Assembly (NCBI RefSeq): GCF_000331735.1
Contig: NC_020126.1
Span: 9,861,501 to 9,925,500 of the forward strand
Direction: 5' to 3'
DNA: 64,000 nt
Source of the DNA: Myxococcus stipitatus DSM 14675
Lineage (GTDB): Bacteria; Myxococcota; Myxococcia; Myxococcales; Myxococcaceae
Below are positions 8,929-17,353 of the stretch, piece after piece. Numbering within the stretch: the stretch's first letter is position 1; each line of letters opens with the position of its first letter. The translations under genes and the position numbers were made by a program. The notes beneath the pieces were generated by a model. That model was not told the origin of the DNA and searched no databases. It saw only the letters and a list, made by a program, of their open reading frames with translations.

Positions 8929-10293
8929 TCAGCCCGGGCTCGCGGTGGCGTTGTGCCCTTCCAGGGGCAGCTTGAGTCTCGCGCGGCACCCCCGCCCCTC
9001 GGGGCGGTTCTCCAACCGGAGGGTGCCGCCGTGGGCCTCGGCAATCTGCCGGCACAGCGCCAGGCCGATGCCGCTGCCCTGGGGCTTGGTCGTGAAGAAG
9101 GGCACGAAGAGGTTGCCCGTGTCCGCCAGGCCCGCACCTTCGTCCTCCACCCAGACCTCCACCGCGCCGGGCGACAGCACCGCCCAGGACACCCAGACCT
9201 GGCTCGCCTGGGACTCCGTCAGCACCGCGTCCACCGCGTTGCGCACCAGGTTGATGAGCATCTGCTCGAGCTGGTCCGAGTCCCCTCGGACCACCAGCGC
9301 CGGCCCCGCCCGCACCTCCACCGGACGCCGCGTCTCCAGCGCCGCCACGCGCCGCACCCAGCCGTCCACCTCCACGCCCGCGAGCACCGGCGGAGGCAGG
9401 CGCGCCAGCCGCGCATACGCGGACATGAAGCGCGCCAGGGCCTCCGAGCGCCGCGCGACGATGCCCAGGCCGCTCTTCGCGTCGTCCTCCCAGTCGGAGG
9501 GACGCGGCTCCTGCATCAGCAGGTCCCTCAGCGACTCCGCGATGGACTGGATGGGTGACAGCGAGTTGTTGATTTCATGGCTCAGCACCCGCACCAGCCG
9601 GCGCCACGCCTCGCGCTCCTGCTCGCGCAGCGCCAGCCGCAGGTCCGCCAGCACCACCAGGTGGTGCGGCAGGCCCCCTTGCCGGAAGCCTCCGCGCCGC
9701 AGCTCGTAGGGCCCGCCCTCCTCCGCGAAGGTGCGCGACAGCCGCCGAGGCGCCGGCCCCTCCAGCAGGTCCGCCAGCCCCAGCGCCCCCGCGCCCTTGC
9801 CCATCAACTGGGAGCGCGACTGGCCCAGGAGCTTCTCGCCCGCACGGTTCACCAGCCGCAGCGTCCCCGCGGCGTCGAAGGCCAGCACCCCGACGTCAAT
9901 CTCCTCCATCACCTGCTCGAGCAGCGCGCCCGCCTCCAGCGCGCCCAGCCGCTGCTCGCGCAGCGTGTCGCCCAGGGCATTCACCTCCAGGAGGACCTCG
10001 CCCAGCGCATCGCCCGCACGCGCCCCGCGGCCGCGCGTGGAGTAGTCCCCCTCGCGCAGCGCCGCCAGGAGGTTGGCCAGGGCGTGCAGCGGGCGCGTCA
10101 CCCGCTCCCGCACCAACAGGCCCACGCCCAGGAAGACGCCCACCACCAGCGTGGTGAGCGTCCAGCGGACCTTCGAGGAGAAGTCTCCCGTCCACACCAG
10201 CGCGAGCGAGGCCACCACGCCTGGAATGCCCGCGAGCCACACCAGCGCGAGCACCTGCAGGTCATGTGGCCAGGGCTCGCGCCGCCGCTTCAC
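8929..10293 (-). CDS. Membrane sensor histidine kinase (NtrB/NtrY-like), partner of the adjacent sigma-54 regulator
   Basis: 454 residues from a GTG whose bases overlap the upstream stop as GTGA, so translation is coupled to the regulator gene. Two hydrophobic helices (about 11-35 and 44-62) leave almost no periplasmic loop, so the signal is probably read in or near the membrane or in the cytosol. A HAMP-like region (63-115), a PAS-like domain (125-225), the H-box VLSHEINNSLSP with phosphoacceptor H239, an N-box (NLVRNAVDAV) and a G-box (GSGIGLALCRQIAEAHGG) follow. It should autophosphorylate and pass phosphate to the regulator. Position at the end of a transporter operon suggests it senses the same stress or substrate that the transporter handles. 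Confidence 0.88.
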   Translation of the reverse strand: MKRRREPWPHDLQVLALVWLAGIPGVVASLALVWTGDFSSKVRWTLTTLVVGVFLGVGLLVRERVTRPLHALANLLAALREGDYSTRGRGARAGDALGEVLLEVNALGDTLREQRLGALEAGALLEQVMEEIDVGVLAFDAAGTLRLVNRAGEKLLGQSRSQLMGKGAGALGLADLLEGPAPRRLSRTFAEEGGPYELRRGGFRQGGLPHHLVVLADLRLALREQEREAWRRLVRVLSHEINNSLSPIQSIAESLRDLLMQEPRPSDWEDDAKSGLGIVARRSEALARFMSAYARLARLPPPVLAGVEVDGWVRRVAALETRRPVEVRAGPALVVRGDSDQLEQMLINLVRNAVDAVLTESQASQVWVSWAVLSPGAVEVWVEDEGAGLADTGNLFVPFFTTKPQGSGIGLALCRQIAEAHGGTLRLENRPEGRGCRARLKLPLEGHNATASPG

Positions 10294-11759
10294 CGTGCTC
10301 CCTTGATTCCGTAGTACTGGAGCCGACGGTACAGCGCGCTGCGAGACAAGCCCAGTCCCTTGGCCGCCTCGCTCACGTTGCCCTCCTGCCGCGCGAGCGC
10401 GCGCTCGATGAGGTAGCGCTCCACCTCCTCCAGCGTCATCTCCTCCAGGCGGGACAGGCCCTCGCGGCCCGCGCGGCGCAGCAGCAGGTCCTCCGCCGAC
10501 ACCTCGTCGCCCACGGACATCAGCAGCGCGCGCTCCACCGCGTGCTCCAGCTCACGCACGTTGCCCGGCCACGGGTAGGCCAGCAGCGCCTCCAGCGCGC
10601 CCGGCGTCATCCGCAGGGTGTTGCGGCCGTAGCGCTTGCCGTGCTCGGCCAGGAAGTGCGAGGCCAGCAGCGGGATGTCCTCGCGCCGCTCGCGCAGCGC
10701 GGGCAGCGGAATCTCCACCGTGTTGAGGCGGTACAGGAGGTCCTCGCGGAAGCGGCCCTCCGCCACGGCCTTGGCCAGGTCCACGTTGGTGGCGCTCACC
10801 ACGCGCACGTCCACGCGCCGCGTCTTGGACGAGCCCACCGGGTGCAGCTCCCCCGTCTGGAGCACGCGCAGGAGCTTCGCCTGCTGCGACAGCGGCATGT
10901 TGCCAATCTCATCCAGGAAGAGCGTGCCTCCGTCCGCCAGCTCGAAGCAGCCCGTGCGGTCCGTCTTCGCGTCGGTGAAGGCGCCCTTCACGTGGCCGAA
11001 CAGCTCGCTCTCGAAGACGCCCTCCGACAGGCCGCCGGAGTTGACCGCCACGAAGGCGCGGTCCGCCCGGGTGGACGAGGCGTGGAGAAGCCGGGCCACC
11101 ACTTCCTTGCCCGTGCCGTGCTCCCCCGTCACCAGCACGTTGGCCGCGGAGGGCGCCACGCGCTCGATCATCCGCCGCACCGGCACCATGGCGCGCGACT
11201 CGGACACCAGGTCGGGCAGCCCCGACTGGGCGCGGCGCAGGTGCTGGTTCTCGTCCTCCAGCCGGCGGCTGCGCTTGAGCGCCCGGGACAGCTCCAGCTG
11301 CGTGCGCAGCGTGGCGAGCAGGCGCGTGTTGTCCCACGGCTTCTGCACGTAGTCGCGCGCGCCGCCGCGCATGGCCTCCACCGCGCCCTCCACGCTGCCC
11401 CAGGCGGTCATCACCACCACGGGCAGCGTCGCGTCCTGCGCGCGGATGCGGCTCAGCAGGTCCATGCCCTCCTTCCCGGAGGTGGTGTCGCGTGCGTAGT
11501 TCAGGTCCATGAGGACCAGGTCCACGTCCTCGGTCTCGAGGGTGGCGAGCGCGCCCGCGGGCGACTGCGCCGTGACGACGGCGTGCCCGTCCCGCTTCAG
11601 GAGCAGGCGCAGGGCCTCCAGCACGTCGGCCTGGTCATCCGCGACGAGGATGCGCGAGGGCCGGGCCGCCGGAGCGGACACGGGCGCGGGCGCGGGCGCG
11701 GGGGTGGTGGGTGGGACAACGGGGGTGGTGGGGGAGAAGACAGGTTGGGGCTCGGACAC
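10290..11759 (-). CDS. Sigma-54-dependent response regulator (NtrC family)
   Basis: 489 residues. A Pro-rich extension of about 34 residues precedes the receiver domain, with acidic pocket DD at 41-42, phospho-acceptor D85 in LVLMDLNYA and K140. The AAA+ domain has Walker A GEHGTGKE (212-219) and the sigma-54 contact loop GAFTDA (259-264) where GAFTGA is usual. A Fis-type helix-turn-helix ends the protein (VSEAAKGLGLSRSALYRRLQ). Phosphorylated hexamers of such proteins open sigma-54 promoters. It lies 44 bp downstream of the fifth permease gene and overlaps the kinase gene by 4 bp, so it probably controls its own transporter operon. Confidence 0.9.
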   Translation of the reverse strand: MSEPQPVFSPTTPVVPPTTPAPAPAPVSAPAARPSRILVADDQADVLEALRLLLKRDGHAVVTAQSPAGALATLETEDVDLVLMDLNYARDTTSGKEGMDLLSRIRAQDATLPVVVMTAWGSVEGAVEAMRGGARDYVQKPWDNTRLLATLRTQLELSRALKRSRRLEDENQHLRRAQSGLPDLVSESRAMVPVRRMIERVAPSAANVLVTGEHGTGKEVVARLLHASSTRADRAFVAVNSGGLSEGVFESELFGHVKGAFTDAKTDRTGCFELADGGTLFLDEIGNMPLSQQAKLLRVLQTGELHPVGSSKTRRVDVRVVSATNVDLAKAVAEGRFREDLLYRLNTVEIPLPALRERREDIPLLASHFLAEHGKRYGRNTLRMTPGALEALLAYPWPGNVRELEHAVERALLMSVGDEVSAEDLLLRRAGREGLSRLEEMTLEEVERYLIERALARQEGNVSEAAKGLGLSRSALYRRLQYYGIKGAR

Positions 11760-11803
11760 GGAAAGTCATCCCAGAGAAGAAGAGTGTGCCTGAAACAAAG
11801 GAC

Positions 11804-14221
11804 TCAGCCTCCACGCAGCACGGAGGCCGGGTCCACGCCCGCCGCACGACGAGCCGGGAGCCAGCTCGCCAGCCAGGCGGTGACCAGTAACAGCAAGCAG
11901 ACGGAGGCCATGACTCCGACATCCAGGGCCTCCATTCCGTACAGCAGACCTTCCACGGCCCGGTGCGCCGACAACGTGCCCACCAGTCCCAGCGCCAGGC
12001 CCCATCCCACACGGCGAAGCGACTGGCCCACCACCAGTCGCAGGACATCCGCCGAACGAGCGCCCAGGGCCAGTCTCACACCCATCTCTTGCTCTCGTTG
12101 TGCCACGGAATAGGACATGACGCCGTAGATGCCCACCGCGGCCAGCACCAGTGCCAGCACGCCGAAGGCCCCCAGCAACACGGCTCGGAATCTCGGCAAT
12201 CCCAAGTCCGTGGACAATCTTTCTTCCAGCGTCGCCACCTGCGCGAGCGCCACCATCGAATCCAGCGCGCGCAGCTCCTCGCGCACCACCGCTTCCAAGG
12301 CCTGGGGCGCCAGGTCTCCCACGGCCCGCACGGCGAGCTGCCCGTCCGTGGTCCCCTCCTGCCCCATGGGCACGTAGACGGTGGGCTCGTGTCCGGCCGT
12401 GATGCCCGCGTACGCGACATCCCGGACCACGCCGACCACCGTCGTCCAGAGGGGGTTGCCGGCCGCGTCGCTCCCGCCGAAGCTGACGCGCCGGCCCACC
12501 GCGTCCAGGCCGGGGAAGACCTCCCGGGCGAAGCGCTCGCTGACCACCATGACGCGCGGGGCATCGGCCCCATCCGACTCGGCGAGCCGGCGTCCCGCGA
12601 GCAGCGGCACCCTCAGCGCCTCCAGGAACCCCGGCGTGGCGACGTTGAACAGCGCATGGGGCCGAGGGGAGACGTCCTCCGTCCCTTCCGCCCAGTAGCC
12701 GGCGCGGCCGATGGAGCCCCCCGCGGGGAGGCTCACGCCCACCCCCACGGCGGCGACCTCCGGACGCGCGGCGAGGCGTGACGTCAGCGCCAGATGGAAC
12801 GCCGACGCCTGCTCCGCGGAGCCATACCGGATGGCGGGCAGCGCCAGCCGCGCGACCAGCACCCCCTTGGGGTCCAGGCCCGGGTCCGCCTGGTACAGCC
12901 GCCAGAAGCTCTTGAGCATCAACCCCGCCCCGCAGACGAGCATCAGCGCCAGCGCCACCTCCGCCACCACCAGCATCGAGTGCGCGCGGCTCCGAGCCGA
13001 CTCCGTCGCCCCCCGTCCCAGGACCGAGGCAGGCGACATCCGGCTCTTCCTCAACGCCGGCAAGAGCCCCACCCCCACCCCGGTCGTCAGCGTCACCCCC
13101 AGCGCGAACGCGAGGACGCGGCCGTTGATGCCCATGTCGCTCGCGCGGGGCAGCCGGCCGCCTCCCACCATCAACACCAGGTCCGTGGTCCACAGCGCCA
13201 GCAGCACGCCGCCCACGCCGCCCATCAACGCGAGCAGCAGGCTCTCCGTGAGGAGCTGCCGCACCAGCCTTCCACGCCCGGCGCCCAGCGCCACGCGGAT
13301 GCCCAGCTCCCGCTGCCGGGCCGCCGCGCGCGCCAGCTGGAGGTGCGCCACGTTCGCCGCCGCCAGCAGCAGCACCAGCGACACCGCGCCCAGCATCACC
13401 CACAACAGGCGACTCACATCCCGGGTGACCAGGTCCTGGAAGCGCATCACCCCCACCAGCAGCTCCGTGTCCTTCTCCTCGCCCAGCCGCGCGCCCACGA
13501 CCTTCATCTCGTGGCGCGCCGACTCCAGCGTGGCCCCGGGCGCCAGCCGCCCCATCACCCCGAAGGCGCGATGGCCGCGCTCCGTGCGGTCTCTCGACGT
13601 GGCCGCGCCCGGCAGGCTGTCGAACGGGAGCCAGACCTCCGTGGAGGGGTTGGGAATCTGGAAGGACGGCGGCATCACGCCCACCACCGTGTAGGGCTGC
13701 CCGCTCAACGTCATGGTCGAGCCCAGCACCTGGGGCGTCCCGCCCTCCTTCAGCCACCGCGCATGCGAGAGCACCACCCTGGGCGCGTCGCGCTCTTCCC
13801 CGGTGAAGGTCCTCCCCAGCGCGGCCGTCACGCCAAACGCGCCGAAGAAGTCCCCCACCACCATGGCCCCGCGAACCATCTCCGCGTCACCCGAGCCCGT
13901 GCGGTTGAGGAGGTCGGCGGACACCGCGCTCAGCGGGTGAATCTGGGTGAGCTGGCTCGCCAGGTCCTCGTAGTTGGGGAGGCTGTAGCGCGACCGGCCC
14001 TGCTGCTGCGGTTGCTCCGCCGAGAGCACCACCAGCCGCTCCGGCTCCGGGAAGGGCAGCGGGCGCAGCAGCACCGCGTCCACCATGCTGAACAGCGCCG
14101 TCGTCACGCCGATGCCCAGGGCCAGCACCAGCACCGCCGCCAGCGTGAAGGCCGGCGACTTCCGCAGGGTGCGCAGGGCGTAGCGCACGTCCATCGTCAC
14201 ATCGCTCAACATGGGAGGCAA
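11804..14221 (-). CDS. ABC transporter permease, ADOP/MacB type (permease 1 of 5)
   Basis: 805 residues. It has the duplicated-permease layout: an N-terminal motif DVRYALRTLRKSPAF with a first helix (ALGIGVTTALFSMVD), a large periplasmic MacB-type domain, three helices, a second periplasmic domain and three C-terminal helices ending before LPARRAAGVDPASVLR. Such proteins work with a MacB/LolD-type ATPase and an adaptor in moving lipoproteins, peptides or drugs. The start is uncertain; ATG codons 4 and 10 also fit. It is the most diverged of the five permeases here and follows the second ATPase gene by 24 bp. Confidence 0.85.
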   Translation of the reverse strand: MPPMLSDVTMDVRYALRTLRKSPAFTLAAVLVLALGIGVTTALFSMVDAVLLRPLPFPEPERLVVLSAEQPQQQGRSRYSLPNYEDLASQLTQIHPLSAVSADLLNRTGSGDAEMVRGAMVVGDFFGAFGVTAALGRTFTGEERDAPRVVLSHARWLKEGGTPQVLGSTMTLSGQPYTVVGVMPPSFQIPNPSTEVWLPFDSLPGAATSRDRTERGHRAFGVMGRLAPGATLESARHEMKVVGARLGEEKDTELLVGVMRFQDLVTRDVSRLLWVMLGAVSLVLLLAAANVAHLQLARAAARQRELGIRVALGAGRGRLVRQLLTESLLLALMGGVGGVLLALWTTDLVLMVGGGRLPRASDMGINGRVLAFALGVTLTTGVGVGLLPALRKSRMSPASVLGRGATESARSRAHSMLVVAEVALALMLVCGAGLMLKSFWRLYQADPGLDPKGVLVARLALPAIRYGSAEQASAFHLALTSRLAARPEVAAVGVGVSLPAGGSIGRAGYWAEGTEDVSPRPHALFNVATPGFLEALRVPLLAGRRLAESDGADAPRVMVVSERFAREVFPGLDAVGRRVSFGGSDAAGNPLWTTVVGVVRDVAYAGITAGHEPTVYVPMGQEGTTDGQLAVRAVGDLAPQALEAVVREELRALDSMVALAQVATLEERLSTDLGLPRFRAVLLGAFGVLALVLAAVGIYGVMSYSVAQREQEMGVRLALGARSADVLRLVVGQSLRRVGWGLALGLVGTLSAHRAVEGLLYGMEALDVGVMASVCLLLLVTAWLASWLPARRAAGVDPASVLRGG

Positions 14222-14245
14222 CTCCTGTGCGGTTGCATCAGGGTT

Positions 14246-14920
14246 TCACTTCTGGAGCCAGCCGTCCGCGAGCTGGATGATGCGATTTCCGTAGGCCGCG
14301 TTGGCCTCCGAGTGGGTCACCTGGATGATGGTGGTGCCCTGCTTGTTGAGCGTCTGGAACACCTCCATGATGTTCTTCGCCTGCTGCGAGTGGAGGTTTC
14401 CCGTGGGCTCGTCCGCCAGCAGCACCTTGGGCGAGGCGATGAGCGCGCGGGCGATGCCCACCAATTGCTGCTGACCGCCGGAGAGCTGCGAGGGGAACAG
14501 GTCCTTCTTCCCCACGAGCTGGAAGCGGTCCAGCATGTCGCCCACCAGCGCCTCGCGCTCCCCGCGCTTCAAGTCGCGGTAGGACAGCGGCACCTCCAGG
14601 TTCTCCGCCACCGTGAGGTTGTCCAGCAGGTGGTACTGCTGGAAGACGAAGCCGATGGTGCGCCGCGACAGCTCGCCGCGCTCCTTGAGCTTCATCCCGT
14701 GCACGGCGTGGCCGTCGAGGAAGTACTCGCCCTTCCACTCGGCGTCGAGCATGCCCATCACCGACAGCAGCGTGGACTTCCCCGCGCCGGACGGGCCCAT
14801 CATCGTGACGAACTCACCGGCCTGGATGTCCAGGTCGATGTTGCGCAGCACCCAGACGCGACCTCCGGCCAGGGGATAGGACTTCTCGATCTGCCGCAGG
14901 GAAATCAGAGGGGAGGACAT
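14246..14920 (-). CDS. ABC transporter ATP-binding protein (MacB/LolD type) with atypical signature and D-loop
   Basis: 224 residues from ATG 14920 (MSSPLISLRQIEKSY); longer in-frame readings run into the neighbouring permease gene. Walker A is GPSGAGKS, the Q-loop lies in FVFQQYHLLDNL, Walker B is VLLADE and the H-loop is THSEA. The signature reads LSGGQQQLVGIARAL, with Leu where Arg is usual, and the D-loop reads NLHS instead of NLDS. The D-loop Asp normally communicates between the two ATP sites, so activity or coupling may be altered. It lies between permease genes 1 and 2 and is the second ATPase of the operon. Confidence 0.85.
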   Translation of the reverse strand: MSSPLISLRQIEKSYPLAGGRVWVLRNIDLDIQAGEFVTMMGPSGAGKSTLLSVMGMLDAEWKGEYFLDGHAVHGMKLKERGELSRRTIGFVFQQYHLLDNLTVAENLEVPLSYRDLKRGEREALVGDMLDRFQLVGKKDLFPSQLSGGQQQLVGIARALIASPKVLLADEPTGNLHSQQAKNIMEVFQTLNKQGTTIIQVTHSEANAAYGNRIIQLADGWLQK

Positions 14921-14937
14921 GGTCGAAGCTTTCGTGC

Positions 14938-17346
14938 TCACTCGGAGCGCAAGGAGATGATGGGGTCCACGTTCGACGCGCGCCGCGCCGGCAGCCACGT
15001 CGCCAGCAGCGCCACCGTGCTCAAGAGCGCCGCGACCCCCACGAACGTCCACGGGTCATACGCCGTCACGCCGTACAGGAGAGACCCCAGGAAGCGGGCC
15101 AGCCCCAGCGACATCACCAGCCCCACGGCCACGCCCAGGCCCACCAGGTTCAACCCCTGGCGCAGCACCAGCAGCAGCACGTCGGAGCGGGCGGCCCCCA
15201 AGGCCATGCGGATGCCCATCTCCCGCGTGCGCCGCGCGACGGAGTAGCCGACGACCCCCGCGATGCCCAGCGCGGCCAGCAGCAGCGCGGTCCCCGCGAA
15301 CAAGCCCATCAGCCAGGCCGACAGGCTCCGCGAGCCGATGGACTCGTCCACCAGTCGAGAGAGCGGCGCCACGCTGTACAGCGGAACGTCCGAGTCCACC
15401 GCGCGCAACTCCGCCTCCACCGCGGTGCGCACGGACTCGGGAGCGCCGGACTTCACGCGCACGGCGAGGCCCACATAGGCGGTCGGCACCGCCGCCAGGG
15501 ACCAATAGGCCGCGGGGCGCGCGGGCGAGGAGATGCCCCACTCGCGCAGGTCGTCCACGACGCCCACCACCGTCGACCACTGCGTCCTGGGCTCCAGCGA
15601 GATGCGCTGCCCCAGCGCGTTGCCCTTCGGCCAGTACAGGTCCGCGAAGGTCTTGTTGATGACCACCTCCGCGGGGGCATCCAGCGCGCCCATCGTCTCG
15701 TGCAGCCGGCCCTGGAGCAGCCTCACGTTCAACGTGTGCAGATACCCCGGGCTCGCCACGCGGAAGTCCACGGCCGGAGGAATCTCGCCCGGCGTCTCGG
15801 GCCGGCCCTCGAACTCGAGTCCCCGCGTGGTGGTGCCTCCGAGCGGCAGCAGGTCCGTCAATCCCACCGACTCCACGCCAGGGAGCGTCTTCAGTCGCTC
15901 CAGCAGGTCGCGCTGGAAGGCCAGCTTCCGGGACGGCTCCGAGTAGCGCGCGGCGGGCAGCGCGAAGCGCCCCGTGAGCACTCCCTCCGGCGTGAAGCCC
16001 TCATCGACCTCGCGCAGCGCGTGCAGGCTCTTCATCACCAGGCCCGCGCCCACCAGCAACACCAGGGCGAGCGCGACCTGCCCCACCACCAGCCCCGCGC
16101 GCAGCCGCCCGGAGCGTCCGCCCTCCGTCCCGCGCGAGCCCTCGCGCATCGTCGCGCTCAGGTCCGCGCGGCTTGCTTGCAGCGCGGGCACCAGGCCGAA
16201 CACCAGGCCCGTGAGCAGCGACACGCCCACGGTGAAGACCACCGACGTCGGGTCCAGCCGCACCTGCGACGCGCGAGGCAGCCCGTCACCCACGAAGGCC
16301 AGGAGCGCGTCCGTGCCCCACATCGCGAACAGGAGCCCCAGCCCTCCGCCGACCACGGACAGGACAAGGCTCTCCGTGAGGAACTGCGCCACCAGGCGCC
16401 CCCGGCTCGCGCCCAGCGCCGCGCGGATGGACACCTCGCGCTCACGCGCCGCCGCACGCGCCAGCATCAAGTTGGCCACGCTGCTGCACGCCACCAGCAG
16501 CACGAAGCCCACCGCGCCCAACAGCAGCCACAGCGTCCCGCGCACCTTGCCGACGATGCGGTCCTCCAGCGGGGTGGTGCGGATGGCCCAACCAATCCCC
16601 TGGTAGCGAGGCTCCCCCGCTTCCATCTCCTGGGCGGTGCGGGCCACGTCCGCGCGCACCTGCGCCATCGACACGCCCGGCTTCATCCGCGCAAGCGAGC
16701 TGAAGTGCCGGTCCGTGCGCGAATGGACCCAATCCGCGCGAGGAACCAAGGGCACGTAGAGCTCGGCTCGCAAGGGATACGCGACGCCTCGGGGCAGCAC
16801 GCCCACCACCGTGTACGGCTCGCCGTCGAGCTGCATCGTCTTGCCCAGCACCTGCGGGTCCTCCGCGAAGTGCGCGCGCCACGCCTTGTGCGTCAGCACC
16901 ACGACCTTCTGCGCGCCCGGCGTCGCCTCCTCCTCGGTGAAGCCTCGGCCCAGCGCGGGCGTCACGCCCAGCGTGGGGAGCATCGTGGCGGTGCCATGCA
17001 CCACGCCGAAGCGCTGCGGCGCTCCGCCCCCCGTCAGCGTCATGTCCCGCCACGTGTACGCCGCCACCGAGCTGAACACGCGCGGCCGGGTGCTGAAGTC
17101 CTGGTACTCCGGAATGGAGATGCCGACGTCCTCCAGGCCCGCCATCCGGATGTCGTTGGACAGATGCAGCAATCGCTCCGGCTCCTCGAGGGGCGGAGGC
17201 GTGAGCAGCACGCCATTCACCACGCTGAAGACCGCGCTGTTGGCGCCGATGCCCAACGCCAGCGCGAGCACCGCCACCAGCGTGAAGCCCGGGCTCGCTC
17301 GCAGCGAGCGCAGCGTGTAGCGCAAGTCTCGAAGCAACGTCTCCAT
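14938..17346 (-). CDS. ABC transporter permease, ADOP/MacB type (permease 2 of 5)
   Basis: 802 residues beginning METLLRDLRYTLRSL. Same architecture as its neighbours: first helix ALGIGANSAVFSVVNG, periplasmic domain, central helix group with AREREVSIRAALGASRGR, second periplasmic domain, and a C-terminal helix group starting at RTREMGIRMALGAARSDV. It is strikingly close to permease 3. The DNA for the central helix region (around 16381-16520) is identical, or nearly so, to 18797-18937. The gene starts 8 bp before the stop of permease 3, with no room for a promoter, so the genes are co-transcribed. Confidence 0.87.
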   Translation of the reverse strand: METLLRDLRYTLRSLRASPGFTLVAVLALALGIGANSAVFSVVNGVLLTPPPLEEPERLLHLSNDIRMAGLEDVGISIPEYQDFSTRPRVFSSVAAYTWRDMTLTGGGAPQRFGVVHGTATMLPTLGVTPALGRGFTEEEATPGAQKVVVLTHKAWRAHFAEDPQVLGKTMQLDGEPYTVVGVLPRGVAYPLRAELYVPLVPRADWVHSRTDRHFSSLARMKPGVSMAQVRADVARTAQEMEAGEPRYQGIGWAIRTTPLEDRIVGKVRGTLWLLLGAVGFVLLVACSSVANLMLARAAAREREVSIRAALGASRGRLVAQFLTESLVLSVVGGGLGLLFAMWGTDALLAFVGDGLPRASQVRLDPTSVVFTVGVSLLTGLVFGLVPALQASRADLSATMREGSRGTEGGRSGRLRAGLVVGQVALALVLLVGAGLVMKSLHALREVDEGFTPEGVLTGRFALPAARYSEPSRKLAFQRDLLERLKTLPGVESVGLTDLLPLGGTTTRGLEFEGRPETPGEIPPAVDFRVASPGYLHTLNVRLLQGRLHETMGALDAPAEVVINKTFADLYWPKGNALGQRISLEPRTQWSTVVGVVDDLREWGISSPARPAAYWSLAAVPTAYVGLAVRVKSGAPESVRTAVEAELRAVDSDVPLYSVAPLSRLVDESIGSRSLSAWLMGLFAGTALLLAALGIAGVVGYSVARRTREMGIRMALGAARSDVLLLVLRQGLNLVGLGVAVGLVMSLGLARFLGSLLYGVTAYDPWTFVGVAALLSTVALLATWLPARRASNVDPIISLRSE

Positions 17347-17353
17347 GGTGTCC

